Counted from the first letter of the stretch, positions 1-8,460 are shown. The stretch: 64,000 nucleotides of DNA from Microvirga lenta (GCF_020532555.1 NZ_JAJBBR010000001.1:520182-584181), one strand, 5' to 3'. The notes: generated from the sequence alone by a model not told the origin. A program made the numbers and translations.

Positions 1-392
1 AGCTGACGGCCCTGGCCGACCGCCTGGCCCGCGTTTCCAACGCGACCTTGAAAGTGACGGAGTGGAACGGGGAAGTGGTGTTCCTGCACGAGGTCGTGCC
101 CGGTGCCGCCGACCGGTCCTACGGCCTGCAGGTGGCGCGTCTCGCCGGGCTGCCGACGGCGGTGGTGGATCGGGCCAAGACGATCCTGAGCGAGCTGGAG
201 CGGTCCGACCGGGAGAGCCCGAAGAAGGCGCTCGTCGACGACCTGCCCCTGTTCGCGGTGCCGCTCCGCCAGGAGCCCCCCGCCCCGGCGCAAGCGGATT
301 CCCTGCGCGAGGCCCTCGACGCCCTCGACCCCGACCAGATGACGCCTCGCGAAGCGCTGGAGGCGCTCTACCGCCTCAAGTCGGAGCGCTGA
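1..392 (+). CDS. mutS: DNA mismatch repair protein MutS, C-terminal part (truncated by window edge)
   Basis: The reading frame is open from base 3 and covers about the last 130 residues of MutS, the mismatch-recognition ATPase of methyl-independent mismatch repair. The segment '[27 protein letters not shown]' region, here residues ~22-48 of the visible part, is the conserved end of the MutS ATPase domain (dimer interface helix-turn-helix). It is followed by the usual proline-rich linker and a short C-terminal tail ending [10 protein letters not shown], typical of the MutS tetramerisation tail. The start lies outside the window. It converges on the response-regulator gene, whose stop is only 9 bases away. 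Confidence 0.93.
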   Translation, partial: LTALADRLARVSNATLKVTEWNGEVVFLHEVVPGAADRSYGLQVARLAGLPTAVVDRAKTILSELERSDRESPKKALVDDLPLFAVPLRQEPPAPAQADSLREALDALDPDQMTPREALEALYRLKSER

Positions 393-401
393 TCCGAGGA
401 C

Positions 402-854
402 TCAGGAGACCTGGGGATTGTCTTCCCGGCGCAGGGCGCCAAAGGGAACGAAGGTCATCGTACGGGCGGCCTGCCGCTCGTCCTGCTGCTCGGAGGTGAT
501 ATAGGCCAGGGCCTCCCTGACGCCGCGCTCCGTGTAGGGCTTGGCAATGACCCCGCAGGCGCCGGCGCAGTCCTCGGGAATGCGCTTGGCGTTCGCCGTC
601 ATGAACAGGACGGTGACGCCGAGTTCTCCCGTCAGGCAGCGGGACACGTCGACGCCGGTCGGGCCGTCGGACAGGTGGATGTCCACGAAGGCGAGATCGG
701 GGGCGAGGTTCTTGCCCATGGCCACGGCCTCCTCGCAGGAGGCCGCGATGCCGATAACGTCGTGACCCAGATCCTGCAGCAGGCTTTCCAGCTCCAGGGC
801 GATCAGGATCTCGTCTTCGACAACAAGGATGCGCAGGGATTTGCTAGGACTCAA
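402..854 (-). CDS. Single-domain response regulator, LovR-like partner of the LOV kinase
   Basis: This 150-residue protein is a stand-alone receiver domain with no output domain. The acidic pocket is E13/D14, the phospho-acceptor is D58 in FVDIHLSDG, and the switch and lysine positions are T86 and K105 (IAKPY). The ~25-residue C-terminal tail is not a recognisable domain. Its start lies inside the end of the LOV kinase gene (11-base overlap), so the two are translationally coupled and almost certainly form a cognate pair. In Caulobacter the LovK-LovR pair has this composition, and LovR acts as a phosphate sink or inhibitor for the PhyR general stress pathway; that role here is inference. No promoter of its own is visible, so expression should follow the kinase. 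Confidence 0.85.
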   Translation of the reverse strand: MSPSKSLRILVVEDEILIALELESLLQDLGHDVIGIAASCEEAVAMGKNLAPDLAFVDIHLSDGPTGVDVSRCLTGELGVTVLFMTANAKRIPEDCAGACGVIAKPYTERGVREALAYITSEQQDERQAARTMTFVPFGALRREDNPQVS

Positions 855-1968
855 ACTGGATTTCCTCCGCGTCCAACGGCACGACGATTTCGACGCGTAA
901 ACCTGGCTTCGTGTCGAGCCAGGTCAAGTGACCTTTCAATTGGCGGACGAGCATGTCGATCAGCGTCCGGCCGAGTCCGCCTTCGTGGAGGACCGCCCCG
1001 TCGAAACCGACACCATCATCCGCAACCGCGAGTTCGAGGCCCTTTTCGGTTTTCCCGATCTCGATTGTCAACGTCCCTTTGCGCCCCTCGGGAAAGGCGT
1101 GCTTCACGGCGTTGCCGACGAGCTCGTTGAGAAGGAGGGCGAGAGAGGCCGCCTTTGCGGCCGAGACGCTGACGGGCTCCACGTCGAGATCGAGCTCGAC
1201 CTGTCCGAGGGGCAGGCCCGCCGACAATTCGGGAATCAGCTCGTGGGTGAAGGCTGCGAAGTCGAACCGGCTCACGTCCCCGGACGTGTAAAGGAGCCTG
1301 TGGACGGTCGAGAGCGCACTGATGCGCTCCGCCAGCTCCTGCAGGACCCTCCGGCTTTCGGGGCTCTTCAGGCGTCGCGCCTTCAGGAGCACGATGGACG
1401 AGATGACCTGGAGGTTGTTCTTGACCCTGTGCTCCACCTCATGGAGCAGCGCCGTCTTCTGATCGAGGGCCGATTGCAGGTCCAGGATCTGGTTCTCGAT
1501 CCGCTCCTCCAGATCGGCCTTCGTCCTTGCCAGCTCGAGCTCGGCCTCCTTCTTGGCGGTGATGTCGCTTTGAAGCGAGATGAAATGGCGGAGATTGCCG
1601 TCCCGGTCATGGACCGGGCTGATGGCAAGGGCATTCCAGAAAGGGGAGCCGTCCTTGCGGTAATTGAGGACTTCCGTCTCGATGCCCTCGCCGGCGCGAA
1701 GGGCGGCATCGATGGCGGCAACCGTCGCCTGGTCCGTCTCGGGACCCTGCAGGAAGCGGCAGTTCAGGCCGACCACCTCTTCGGCGGGATAGCCGGTCAT
1801 GCGGGAGAAGGCGTCGTTGACGAAGACGATCGGATCGTCGGCCTGGCGGGGATCGGTCATCACCACGGCCGTCCGCAGCGACCGGAGAGCCGTCTGAAAG
1901 GCTCCGTCTGCGCCGATGTCGATCTCTTGCCTTACGTCGGTTTCGGAGGAGGAGGACTTCGCCAGCAT
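844..1968 (-). CDS. LOV-domain (blue-light) sensor histidine kinase, LovK/LOVHK-like
   Basis: A soluble 374-residue sensor kinase. Residues ~25-140 are a PAS/LOV domain carrying the flavin-binding signature GLNCRFLQG, with C70 as the cysteine that forms the photoadduct with FMN, and later the N-Y-R-K-D-G-S-x-F-W-N strand typical of LOV. A helical linker (~140-172) leads to an H-box EVEHRVKNNLQ with H180 as probable phospho-acceptor. The ATPase domain has an N box (NELVGNAVKHAF) and DDGVGF. This is the HisKA_2/HWE-related type used by alphaproteobacterial LOV kinases. No membrane segment is seen. It overlaps the downstream response regulator. A GGAAC-N16-CGTT promoter sits about 160 bases upstream, which suggests control by the general stress sigma factor. 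Confidence 0.92.
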   Translation of the reverse strand: MLAKSSSSETDVRQEIDIGADGAFQTALRSLRTAVVMTDPRQADDPIVFVNDAFSRMTGYPAEEVVGLNCRFLQGPETDQATVAAIDAALRAGEGIETEVLNYRKDGSPFWNALAISPVHDRDGNLRHFISLQSDITAKKEAELELARTKADLEERIENQILDLQSALDQKTALLHEVEHRVKNNLQVISSIVLLKARRLKSPESRRVLQELAERISALSTVHRLLYTSGDVSRFDFAAFTHELIPELSAGLPLGQVELDLDVEPVSVSAAKAASLALLLNELVGNAVKHAFPEGRKGTLTIEIGKTEKGLELAVADDGVGFDGAVLHEGGLGRTLIDMLVRQLKGHLTWLDTKPGLRVEIVVPLDAEEIQFES

Positions 1969-2042
1969 GATCTTCTCTGACCGACGCGATCTACGGCTTC
2001 ATGGGAGGCGCGAAGGCCTGTGCTCAAGCGAAATCGTGTCGT

Positions 2043-2147
2043 CCCTTGCCACGGCGATCTCCTCCCATCCGGTCGGGGTTCGATTCCCGGGCTCTCCGGC
2101 CCGGTTCTCTTGCCCCAGTCCGACTCAACGTCACGCCGTGGCAAGGG
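2043..2147. repeat. 14-bp perfect inverted repeat enclosing a tRNA T-arm-like segment
   Basis: CCCTTGCCACGGCG (2043-2056) is exactly complementary to CGCCGTGGCAAGGG (2134-2147). The 77 bases between contain GGTTCGATTCC-like T-loop sequence at about 2077-2090 and a CCGGGC/GCCCGG hairpin. No matching tRNA 5' half is present upstream. It lies in the divergent region between the LOV kinase and comM, so it could be an RNA structure in the kinase leader or a small mobile palindrome. Confidence 0.55.
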
Positions 2148-2151
2148 TTCC
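2127..2151 (-). promoter_or_regulatory. EcfG-type (general stress) promoter of the LOV kinase operon
   Basis: On the minus strand GGAAC (2147-2151), a 16-base spacer and CGTT (2127-2130) match the EcfG consensus GGAAC-N16/17-CGTT exactly. The predicted transcript would start near 2119, giving a leader of about 150 bases before the kinase start at 1968. The -35 overlaps the right arm of a 14-bp inverted repeat. The motif match is seen; sigma-factor use is inferred from the PhyR-EcfG consensus. Confidence 0.7.
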
Positions 2152-2258
2152 CGGCTGCCGGCTTCCCTGCGGCAAAGATGATCGGATGCTTAACGAAACG
2201 CTATTCAGTTTCAAACGATCACGCTAAGAACGGGGCTGGCTTCAGGGAGGCACGCCTC

Positions 2259-3797
2259 ATGGTCACGCGCATTTCAACCGTCGCCTTCGAGGGCATCGAA
2301 GCGCGGGCGGTCGATGTTCAGGTCCAGATCTCTCCCGGCAACGTCGCCTTCATGGTCGTCGGGCTGCCGGACAAGGCCGTGGCCGAGTCCCGCGAGCGGG
2401 TCCGCTCGGCCCTGATCGCTTCGGGGCTGGCCCTGCCGGCCAAGCGGATCACGGTCAATCTCGCGCCCGCCGACCTCCCCAAGGAGGGGAGCCATTACGA
2501 CCTGCCGATCGCGCTGGGCATCATGGCGGCCATCGGGGCCGTTCCGGCGGATGCGCTCAACGGGTATACGGTTCTGGGCGAGTTGGCCCTCGACGGCTCG
2601 ATCACGCCGGTCGCGGGCGTGCTTCCCGCCGCCATGGCGGCCTTCGAGCGCCGGCACGGGCTGATCTGCCCCGCCGCCAGCGGACCGGAAGCCGCCTGGG
2701 CGAGCCGGGACATCGAGATCCTGGCGCCCCGCTCCCTGATCCAGCTCGCCAACCACTTCAAGGGCACCCAGGTCATGGCCCGGCCGGAGCCCGCGATCAT
2801 GCCCCTCTCCGGCGCCCTCCCCGATCTGCGCGACATCAAGGGCCAGGAGAGCGCGAAACGCACCCTCGAAATCGCCGCCGCCGGCGCCCATAACCTGCTC
2901 ATGAACGGCCCGCCCGGCGCCGGAAAGTCCATGCTGGCCCAGCGCCTCCCCTCGATCCTGCCGCCGCTCGCCCCTCGGGAGCTGCTGGAGGTGTCGATGA
3001 TCCAGTCCGTGGCGGGGCTCCTGGCGAACGGCGCCCTGTCGGACCGCCGCCCCTTCCGGGCGCCGCATCACTCCGCCTCCATGGCGGCCCTCGTGGGCGG
3101 CGGGCTGAACGCGCGTCCGGGGGAGGCCTCGCTCGCCCATCACGGGGTCCTGTTCCTGGACGAGCTGCCGGAGTTCCAGCCGCAGGTGCTCGATTCCCTC
3201 AGGCAGCCCCTGGAAGCGGGCGAAATCCTCATCGCCCGCGCCAATCACCGGGTCACCTATCCGGCGCGCTTCCAGCTCGTGGCGGCCATGAATCCCTGCC
3301 GGTGCGGCCAGGCAACCGAGCCGGGCTATGTCTGCCGCCGCCAGCCCAACGAGCGCTGCATCGCCCAGTACCAGGCGCGCCTGTCGGGGCCCCTGCTCGA
3401 CCGCATCGACCTCGTCATCGACGTGCCGGCCGTCACGGCCGCGGACCTGATCCTGCCGCCGCCGGTCGAAGGATCGGCCGAGGTGGCCGCGCGTGTTGCG
3501 GAGGCGCGCGACCGCCAGTCCAGGCGCTATGCCGCCCTCGGGCTCGAGGGCGTCTCCACCAACGCCGCCTGCCCCGCCCCCCTCCTCGAGGAGGTCGCCC
3601 GGCCGGATGCGGAAGGCCTGGCCCTGATCCGCGACGCGGCCAATGCCATGCGCCTCTCGGCCCGCGGCTTCCACCGGGTGCTGAAGGTGGCACGCACATT
3701 GGCGGACCTCGACGGCGAGGACAGGGTCAGGCGCATTCATCTGGCCGAGGCCCTCTCCTATCGTGCTCATGCCGACCGTCATCCGGCGGCCGCCTGA
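2259..3797 (+). CDS. comM: YifB/ComM family Mg-chelatase-like AAA+ ATPase
   Basis: The 512-residue protein matches ComM/YifB length and layout. An N-terminal ChlI-like fold (residues ~20-140) includes the GLPDKAVAESRERVRSA segment. The AAA+ module has a Walker A GPPGAGKS at ~217-224, the RPFRAPHHSAS stretch, a Walker B FLDELPEF, and the NPCRCG cysteine motif, followed by the C-terminal lid domain. ComM is a hexameric helicase that extends branch migration during transformation in naturally competent bacteria; the wider family role is less certain. I chose the ATG at 2259 because GGGAGG lies 8 bases upstream and the protein then begins MVTRISTVAFEG, the normal family start; the frame is open further upstream. 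Confidence 0.93.
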   Translation: MVTRISTVAFEGIEARAVDVQVQISPGNVAFMVVGLPDKAVAESRERVRSALIASGLALPAKRITVNLAPADLPKEGSHYDLPIALGIMAAIGAVPADALNGYTVLGELALDGSITPVAGVLPAAMAAFERRHGLICPAASGPEAAWASRDIEILAPRSLIQLANHFKGTQVMARPEPAIMPLSGALPDLRDIKGQESAKRTLEIAAAGAHNLLMNGPPGAGKSMLAQRLPSILPPLAPRELLEVSMIQSVAGLLANGALSDRRPFRAPHHSASMAALVGGGLNARPGEASLAHHGVLFLDELPEFQPQVLDSLRQPLEAGEILIARANHRVTYPARFQLVAAMNPCRCGQATEPGYVCRRQPNERCIAQYQARLSGPLLDRIDLVIDVPAVTAADLILPPPVEGSAEVAARVAEARDRQSRRYAALGLEGVSTNAACPAPLLEEVARPDAEGLALIRDAANAMRLSARGFHRVLKVARTLADLDGEDRVRRIHLAEALSYRAHADRHPAAA

Positions 3798-3939
3798 AGC
3801 ACGGGAAACTCATGGACGAACCTTGATTAGCCGCCTTATTTCCTCGATATCTCGTGTCACAAAACCGTTCGAAATGAGCTCTATGTCACGGCGCAAGGCA
3901 TCCGGCCCAGGTTCCGGTCCCCATTCGAGCGAGGTTTCG

Positions 3940-4881
3940 ATGAGTCTCTCCCCGTTGCCCGAAGCGGGCACGAGTCCCCTGGTTCCTGCAGCCGATACGC
4001 CGCACCTCGACGACATGAGCCGCTTCGTTCCCGGCCTCGCGAAGAAGGTTCGCGACTACGGCCATCTCAATCCGGTACTGGGCCGGATCGGCTCCCTCGA
4101 AGTCCGCCTCGCCACCACCACCCAGGAGATCCGGCAGGCGCAGAAACTGCGCTTCAAGGTGTTCTACGAAGAGATGTCGGCGGTCCCGAACAGCATCTCC
4201 CTCGTTTCGCGCCGGGACATCGACGATTACGACACCCTCTGCGACCACCTGCTCGTGCTCGACCACGACGTGAAGGCGAAATCGCCGCGCGGTGCGAAGC
4301 CGAAGGTCGTCGGCACCTACCGCCTCCTGCGCCAGGAGGTGGCGGACCGGAACTGGGGCTTCTACACCGCCGGCGAATACGACATCGCTCCGCTGATCGA
4401 GGCGCATCGGGATCTGCGCTTCCTCGAACTGGGCCGCTCCTGCGTGCTCAAGCCCTACCGCAACAAGCGCACGGTCGAGCTCCTGTGGCACGGCATCTGG
4501 GCCTACGTGCTGCATTTCGGGATCGACGTGATGATCGGCTGCGCCAGCCTGGAGGGCACGGACCCGCAGCAGCTCGCGCTGCCCTTGAGCTTCCTGCACC
4601 ACTTCGCCTCCGCGCCCGCCGAGTGGCAGGCCAGCGCCCTGCCCGAGCGCTTCACCCCCATGGACCTTCTCTCCAGGGATGCGATCGATCCGAAGGCGGC
4701 GCTGCACGCGCTGCCGCCCATGATCAAGGGCTATCTCCGCCTCGGCGCCAGCTTCGGCCGGGGCGCGGTGATCGACCGGGAATTCGGCACCACGGACGTG
4801 CTGGTGATCCTGCCGGTCTCGGCCATCAGCCCGCGCTACATCGACCATTTCGGACCGGGCGCGAACCGTCACGCCACCTGA
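3940..4881 (+). CDS. OlsB-like N-acyltransferase (hemolysin-like GNAT family)
   Basis: A 313-residue protein of the hemolysin-like acyltransferase family that includes OlsB, which transfers a 3-hydroxyacyl group from acyl-ACP to ornithine to make lyso-ornithine lipid. Visible family features are the GNAT-like core with QKLRFKVFYEEM (~residues 65-80), a DDYD-x-CDHLLVLD stretch, VGTYRLL, and the ELGRSCV motif preceding HGIWAY. The ATG at 3940 follows GCGAGG by 5 bases and is preferred over the ATG at 3874, which has no ribosome-binding site. OlsA is not in this window. It converges on queG with a 13-base 3' overlap. Substrate specificity is inference. Confidence 0.8.
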   Translation: MSLSPLPEAGTSPLVPAADTPHLDDMSRFVPGLAKKVRDYGHLNPVLGRIGSLEVRLATTTQEIRQAQKLRFKVFYEEMSAVPNSISLVSRRDIDDYDTLCDHLLVLDHDVKAKSPRGAKPKVVGTYRLLRQEVADRNWGFYTAGEYDIAPLIEAHRDLRFLELGRSCVLKPYRNKRTVELLWHGIWAYVLHFGIDVMIGCASLEGTDPQQLALPLSFLHHFASAPAEWQASALPERFTPMDLLSRDAIDPKAALHALPPMIKGYLRLGASFGRGAVIDREFGTTDVLVILPVSAISPRYIDHFGPGANRHAT

Positions 4882-6137
4882 GCGGTCCCGTCCGCGGTGC
4901 GGCGCCATTCGCTGCGCACGTCCGCATCCGCCTCCTGCGCCATCCGCTTCTCGCGATGGGCCGCGACCGCCTCCGCCGGGAGCAGGCGGCCGATCGCCCA
5001 GACGGCCATGCCGCGCACGAGCGGCGATGGATCGTCGAGGAGACGCACGGCCTCCTCCGCCAGCGCCACGTCTCCCGAATTGCCGATGGCGATCAGCACG
5101 TTGCGGACGAACCGGTCGCGCCCCGTGCGCTTGATCGGCGTGCCGGAGAACCGGGTGCGGAAGGCGGGATCGTCGAGCCGGGCGAGCTCCGCCAGCGGCA
5201 GGGCGGCGAGATCCTCGCGCTGCACGAGCCGCGCCTCGCGTCCGGCCTGGGCGAACTTGTTCCACGGGCAGACCGCCAGACAATCGTCGCAGCCGAAGAC
5301 CCGGTTGCCGATGCCGGGCCGCAGCTCTTCGGGAATGTGCCCCTTGTGCTCGATGGTCAGGTACGAGACGCAGCGGCGGGCATCGAGCTGGTAGGGCGCC
5401 GGGAAGGCGTTGGTCGGGCAGATGTCGAGGCAGCGGCGGCAGGAGCCGCAATGGTCACGCTCAGGATCGTCCGCAGGGAGTTCCGCCGTGGTGAAGATCG
5501 CCCCGAGGAAGAGCCAGTTGCCGAATTCCCGCGAGACGACGACCGTGTGCTTGCCCTGCCAGCCGAGGCCGGCGGCGGCGGCCAGCGGCTTCTCCATCAC
5601 GGGAGCGGTATCGACGAACACCTTCACGTCCGACCCGGCGCGGGACGCGAGGAAGCCCGCGGCCTCCTTCAGCTTGCCCTTGATGACTTCGTGATAGTCG
5701 CGGTTGCGGGCATAGACGGAGATCGAGGCGCGGTCCTTCATCGCCAGCGCCGCGAGCGGGTCCTCGGTCGGCCCGTAGTTCAGGCCGAGCAGGACGATGC
5801 TCCTCACCTCGGGCCAGAGGGTCCGGGGATCGGCCCGGCGCTCGGCAGTTTCCGCCATCCATTCCATGGAGCCGTGATGGCCTTCGGCGAGCCAGGCCTG
5901 GAGGCGCCCGGCCGCGAGCGGGATCGCATCGGGCCGCGCAATGCGCACGATGTCGAACCCCAGGGCCTGCGCCCGCTCGGCGAGCGCGCGCTTGAGCGCC
6001 TCGCCGTCTAGAAGTCGAGGTTGTCGTAATGCGCCGCCGGCGCCATCCCGGGCACCCGGTCCGCCAGGAGCGCGCGAAAGGACGGCCGGGACTTCACCCG
6101 GGCGTACCAATACTTCGCTGTCTCGTTCTCGTCCCAT
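4869..6137 (-). CDS. queG: Epoxyqueuosine reductase QueG
   Basis: QueG reduces epoxyqueuosine to queuosine at position 34 of GUN-anticodon tRNAs using cobalamin and two [4Fe-4S] clusters. The cluster motifs are CGSCRRCLDICP and CDDCLAVCPWNKF, with RRCVSYLTIEHKG between them. The catalytic-domain segment FVDTAPVMEKPLA and a C-terminal HEAT-like tail (from IKRTGRDRFVRN on) are present. The start is a problem: homologous sequence begins at about LLDGEALKRALAERA (near 6010), exactly at the stop of the upstream GST gene, but that point has CTT/CTA rather than a start codon. The nearest legal in-frame starts are a TTG near 6110 and the ATG at 6137, inside the GST gene. I give the ATG as the longest option; the first ~40 residues look non-native. 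Confidence 0.9.
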   Translation of the reverse strand: MGRERDSEVLVRPGEVPAVLSRAPGGPGARDGAGGALRQPRLLDGEALKRALAERAQALGFDIVRIARPDAIPLAAGRLQAWLAEGHHGSMEWMAETAERRADPRTLWPEVRSIVLLGLNYGPTEDPLAALAMKDRASISVYARNRDYHEVIKGKLKEAAGFLASRAGSDVKVFVDTAPVMEKPLAAAAGLGWQGKHTVVVSREFGNWLFLGAIFTTAELPADDPERDHCGSCRRCLDICPTNAFPAPYQLDARRCVSYLTIEHKGHIPEELRPGIGNRVFGCDDCLAVCPWNKFAQAGREARLVQREDLAALPLAELARLDDPAFRTRFSGTPIKRTGRDRFVRNVLIAIGNSGDVALAEEAVRLLDDPSPLVRGMAVWAIGRLLPAEAVAAHREKRMAQEADADVRSEWRRTADGTAQVA

Positions 6138-6700
6138 GGCACGTCGCCGAGATAATCCACCACAGACAGATGGGCAGCCGCCGCCAGATCCGCATAGGTC
6201 ATCTGGTCGCCCGCCAGCCAGTTCCGCTGTGCAATCAAGTAACCGATATAGGTGAGGTGGTATCGCACATTGGTGCGCGCCGCGCGAATCGCCCCCATAT
6301 CGGGGGGACCGCCACCCAGTTCGGCGGGCATGAACCGCTTATAGATCTTTTCTGTGGCGAGATAGGCGGAAACCTCGTCGTGGAACTTGACCAGGAACCA
6401 TTCCAGGAGACGGCGCACCTCGACCCGCTGCACCGGGTCCTGCGGCATGAGGCGCCGATGGCCGATGGCCTCGCCGCGGGTGTCGTCGAGATATTCCGCG
6501 ATGATGGAGGCGCCCGGCACCGCCAGCCCATCCTCGTCGATGAAGAGAGGAAGCGATCCGCTCGGGTTGATCTCGAGGAACGGCATGCGCCGCTCCCATG
6601 GCTTCTCCTCGAGAATATGTGCGCCAATCCCCAGCTCGGCCAGGATCAAACGGGCAAACCGCGAGTGCGGGCAGAAGGGATAGGAGTGCAGGATGGCCAT
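6008..6700 (-). CDS. Glutathione S-transferase family protein
   Basis: A 230-residue GST. The N-terminal thioredoxin-like domain begins MAILHSYPFCPHSRFARL with a CPHS active-site-like cysteine. It continues through NPSGSLPLFID (the cis-proline region) and SIIAEYLDDT (the glutathione-binding Glu/Ser pair). The all-alpha C-terminal domain has the N-capping-like LAGDQMTYADLAAAAHLSVVDYLG motif. The ATG at 6700 is chosen because the fold starts there, although the frame is open to 6874. It lies directly upstream of queG on the same strand and shares its last bases with the queG coding region, so the two are probably cotranscribed. The substrate is unknown. Confidence 0.88.
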   Translation of the reverse strand: MAILHSYPFCPHSRFARLILAELGIGAHILEEKPWERRMPFLEINPSGSLPLFIDEDGLAVPGASIIAEYLDDTRGEAIGHRRLMPQDPVQRVEVRRLLEWFLVKFHDEVSAYLATEKIYKRFMPAELGGGPPDMGAIRAARTNVRYHLTYIGYLIAQRNWLAGDQMTYADLAAAAHLSVVDYLGDVPWDENETAKYWYARVKSRPSFRALLADRVPGMAPAAHYDNLDF

Positions 6701-6822
6701 GAGCGTGTCAGACGCGAAACAGAGGGCGAGAATAAGGCCGCGCTTCGTTAAGGGTCGGTAAGGAGTTTTGGTGAATCCCATGTGCCGGATGCAAGCCGGC
6801 GGCACAGCATGCGCAAGCCTCC

Positions 6823-6850
6823 TTGACAGTCCGGGGTACACCCCTGCATC
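6823..6850 (+). promoter_or_regulatory. Possible housekeeping promoter of uppP
   Basis: TTGACA at 6823-6828 is a perfect -35. The -10 is weak (TGCATC, 6845-6850, 16-base spacer). It lies 27 bases before the uppP start. Confidence 0.35.
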
Positions 6851-6876
6851 TGGCGCCGATTCAAGGATTTTCAACG

Positions 6877-7674
6877 ATGACGCAAATCATCGAGGCTCTT
6901 TTCCTGGGCCTCATCGAAGGACTGACCGAGTTCCTGCCGGTCTCGTCCACCGGGCACCTGCTCCTCGTCGGCCACTTCCTCGGCTTCGAATCCACCGGCA
7001 AGACCTTCGAGGTGCTGATCCAGCTCGGCGCGATCCTGGCGATCCTGACGGTCTACTTCAACAGGCTCTGGACCATCGCCAAGGCCCTGCCGCACGACCC
7101 GGATGCGCGCCGTTTCGTCATCGGCGTCCTCATCGCGTTCCTGCCCGCGGCGCTCATCGGCGCCGTGCTGCACGGCTTCATCAAGGAGGTGCTCTTCAAT
7201 CCCTGGATCGTGTGCATGACGCTGATCGCGGGCGGCTTCGTGCTGCTCCTGGTCGACGGGTTGCCGCTGAAGGAAGAGCATCGGGACGCGACCCGTTTTC
7301 CCCTTTCGATGTACCTCAAGATAGGCTTCATCCAGTGCATGGCGATGGTGCCGGGCGTCTCGCGCTCGGGAGCCACCATCGTGGGCGCGATGCTGCTGGG
7401 CGCGAGCAAGCGGGCGGCGGCGGAGTTCTCGTTCTTCCTCGCCATGCCGACCATGGGCGGCGCCTTCGCCTACGACCTGCTGAAGAACTACGACATCCTG
7501 TCCGCCAACGATGTCGCGATCATCGCGGCAGGCTTCGTTTCAGCCTTCCTGTCGGCGCTCGTGGTGGTGAAGGTCCTGCTCGACTACGTGTCGCGCCACG
7601 GCTACGTGCCGTTCGCCCTGTGGCGCATCGTCGTCGGCGCCGCCGGTCTCGCCGGCCTGATCGTCTTCGGGTGA
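6877..7674 (+). CDS. uppP: Undecaprenyl-diphosphatase UppP (BacA)
   Basis: A 265-residue polytopic inner-membrane phosphatase that recycles undecaprenyl pyrophosphate to the monophosphate carrier lipid for peptidoglycan and polysaccharide synthesis. Both family signatures are present: [14 protein letters not shown] at residues ~12-25, containing the catalytic glutamate, and [10 protein letters not shown] at ~150, containing the key Ser/Arg. The N-terminal [15 protein letters not shown] is the standard BacA start, which supports ATG 6877 over the in-frame ATG at 6823. Loss or overexpression of this family alters bacitracin sensitivity. It converges on nth; a GC-rich palindrome sits around its stop codon. 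Confidence 0.96.
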   Translation: MTQIIEALFLGLIEGLTEFLPVSSTGHLLLVGHFLGFESTGKTFEVLIQLGAILAILTVYFNRLWTIAKALPHDPDARRFVIGVLIAFLPAALIGAVLHGFIKEVLFNPWIVCMTLIAGGFVLLLVDGLPLKEEHRDATRFPLSMYLKIGFIQCMAMVPGVSRSGATIVGAMLLGASKRAAAEFSFFLAMPTMGGAFAYDLLKNYDILSANDVAIIAAGFVSAFLSALVVVKVLLDYVSRHGYVPFALWRIVVGAAGLAGLIVFG

Positions 7675-7696
7675 GGCGGCTGCCGCCTCGCCTCTC

Positions 7697-8440
7697 CTAT
7701 CCCAGCGTCTTGTCCGGATAGCGGCACAGGTCGCTGATCGGGCAGCGCCAGCACTCGGGCTTGTGCGCCTTGCACACGTAGCGGCCGTGCAGGATCAGCC
7801 AGTGATGGGCGTGGAGCCGGTATTCGTCCGGGATCAGGGCCTCGAGCGCCACCTGCGTGTCCAGCGGCGTCCTGGTGACGGCGAGCGGGATGCGGTTGGT
7901 GACGCGGAAGATATGCGTGTCGACCGCGACGCGCGGATCGCCGAACGCGATGTTGACCACCACGCTCGCGGTCTTGCGCCCGACGCCCGGAAAACTTTCC
8001 AGGATCTCGACGGAGTTCGGCACCTCGCCGCCGAATTCCTCCACCAGCCTGCGGGAGAAGGCGATGACGTGCTTCGCCTTGGTGTTGAAGAAGTTCAGGC
8101 TCTTGATGTGCGCCTTCAGCCCGTCCTCGCCCAGGGCCAGCATCTTCTGCGGCGTATCGGCAATGCGGAACAGCTCGCGGGTGGCCTTGTTGACGCCCAC
8201 GTCCGTCGCCTGGGCGGAGAGCGCCACGGCGACGAGCAGCGTGTAGGGATTGGTGTGTTCGAGTTCGCCCTTGGGCTCCGGCATCGCCTCGTGGAAGCGG
8301 CGGAAGATCTCGATCATCGTCGTCCGGTCGACCGGCTTGGGCGCGCGGGCGCGCGGCGTTTTGGCCGCACCCTTCGCGGGCGCGGCGGGACTTGCCTTCG
8401 GTTTGGAAATACGGCGGGGTGACCGCTTCAGATCGGACAT
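7697..8440 (-). CDS. nth: Endonuclease III (DNA glycosylase/AP lyase)
   Basis: A 247-residue base-excision repair enzyme that removes oxidised pyrimidines. The helix-hairpin-helix ESFPGVGRKTASVV carries the catalytic lysine, VAVDTHIFRV the catalytic aspartate, and the C-terminal [4Fe-4S] loop is C-x6-C-x2-C-x5-C (CKAHKPECWRCPISDLC). A basic Lys/Pro/Ala-rich N-terminal tail of ~35 residues precedes the fold, as is common in Rhizobiales. Its start is only 20 bases from the divergent DUF2244 gene, so the two must share or overlap promoter elements. Confidence 0.96.
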   Translation of the reverse strand: MSDLKRSPRRISKPKASPAAPAKGAAKTPRARAPKPVDRTTMIEIFRRFHEAMPEPKGELEHTNPYTLLVAVALSAQATDVGVNKATRELFRIADTPQKMLALGEDGLKAHIKSLNFFNTKAKHVIAFSRRLVEEFGGEVPNSVEILESFPGVGRKTASVVVNIAFGDPRVAVDTHIFRVTNRIPLAVTRTPLDTQVALEALIPDEYRLHAHHWLILHGRYVCKAHKPECWRCPISDLCRYPDKTLG

Positions 8441-8460
8441 GTCTGCGTTATATCTGGACT

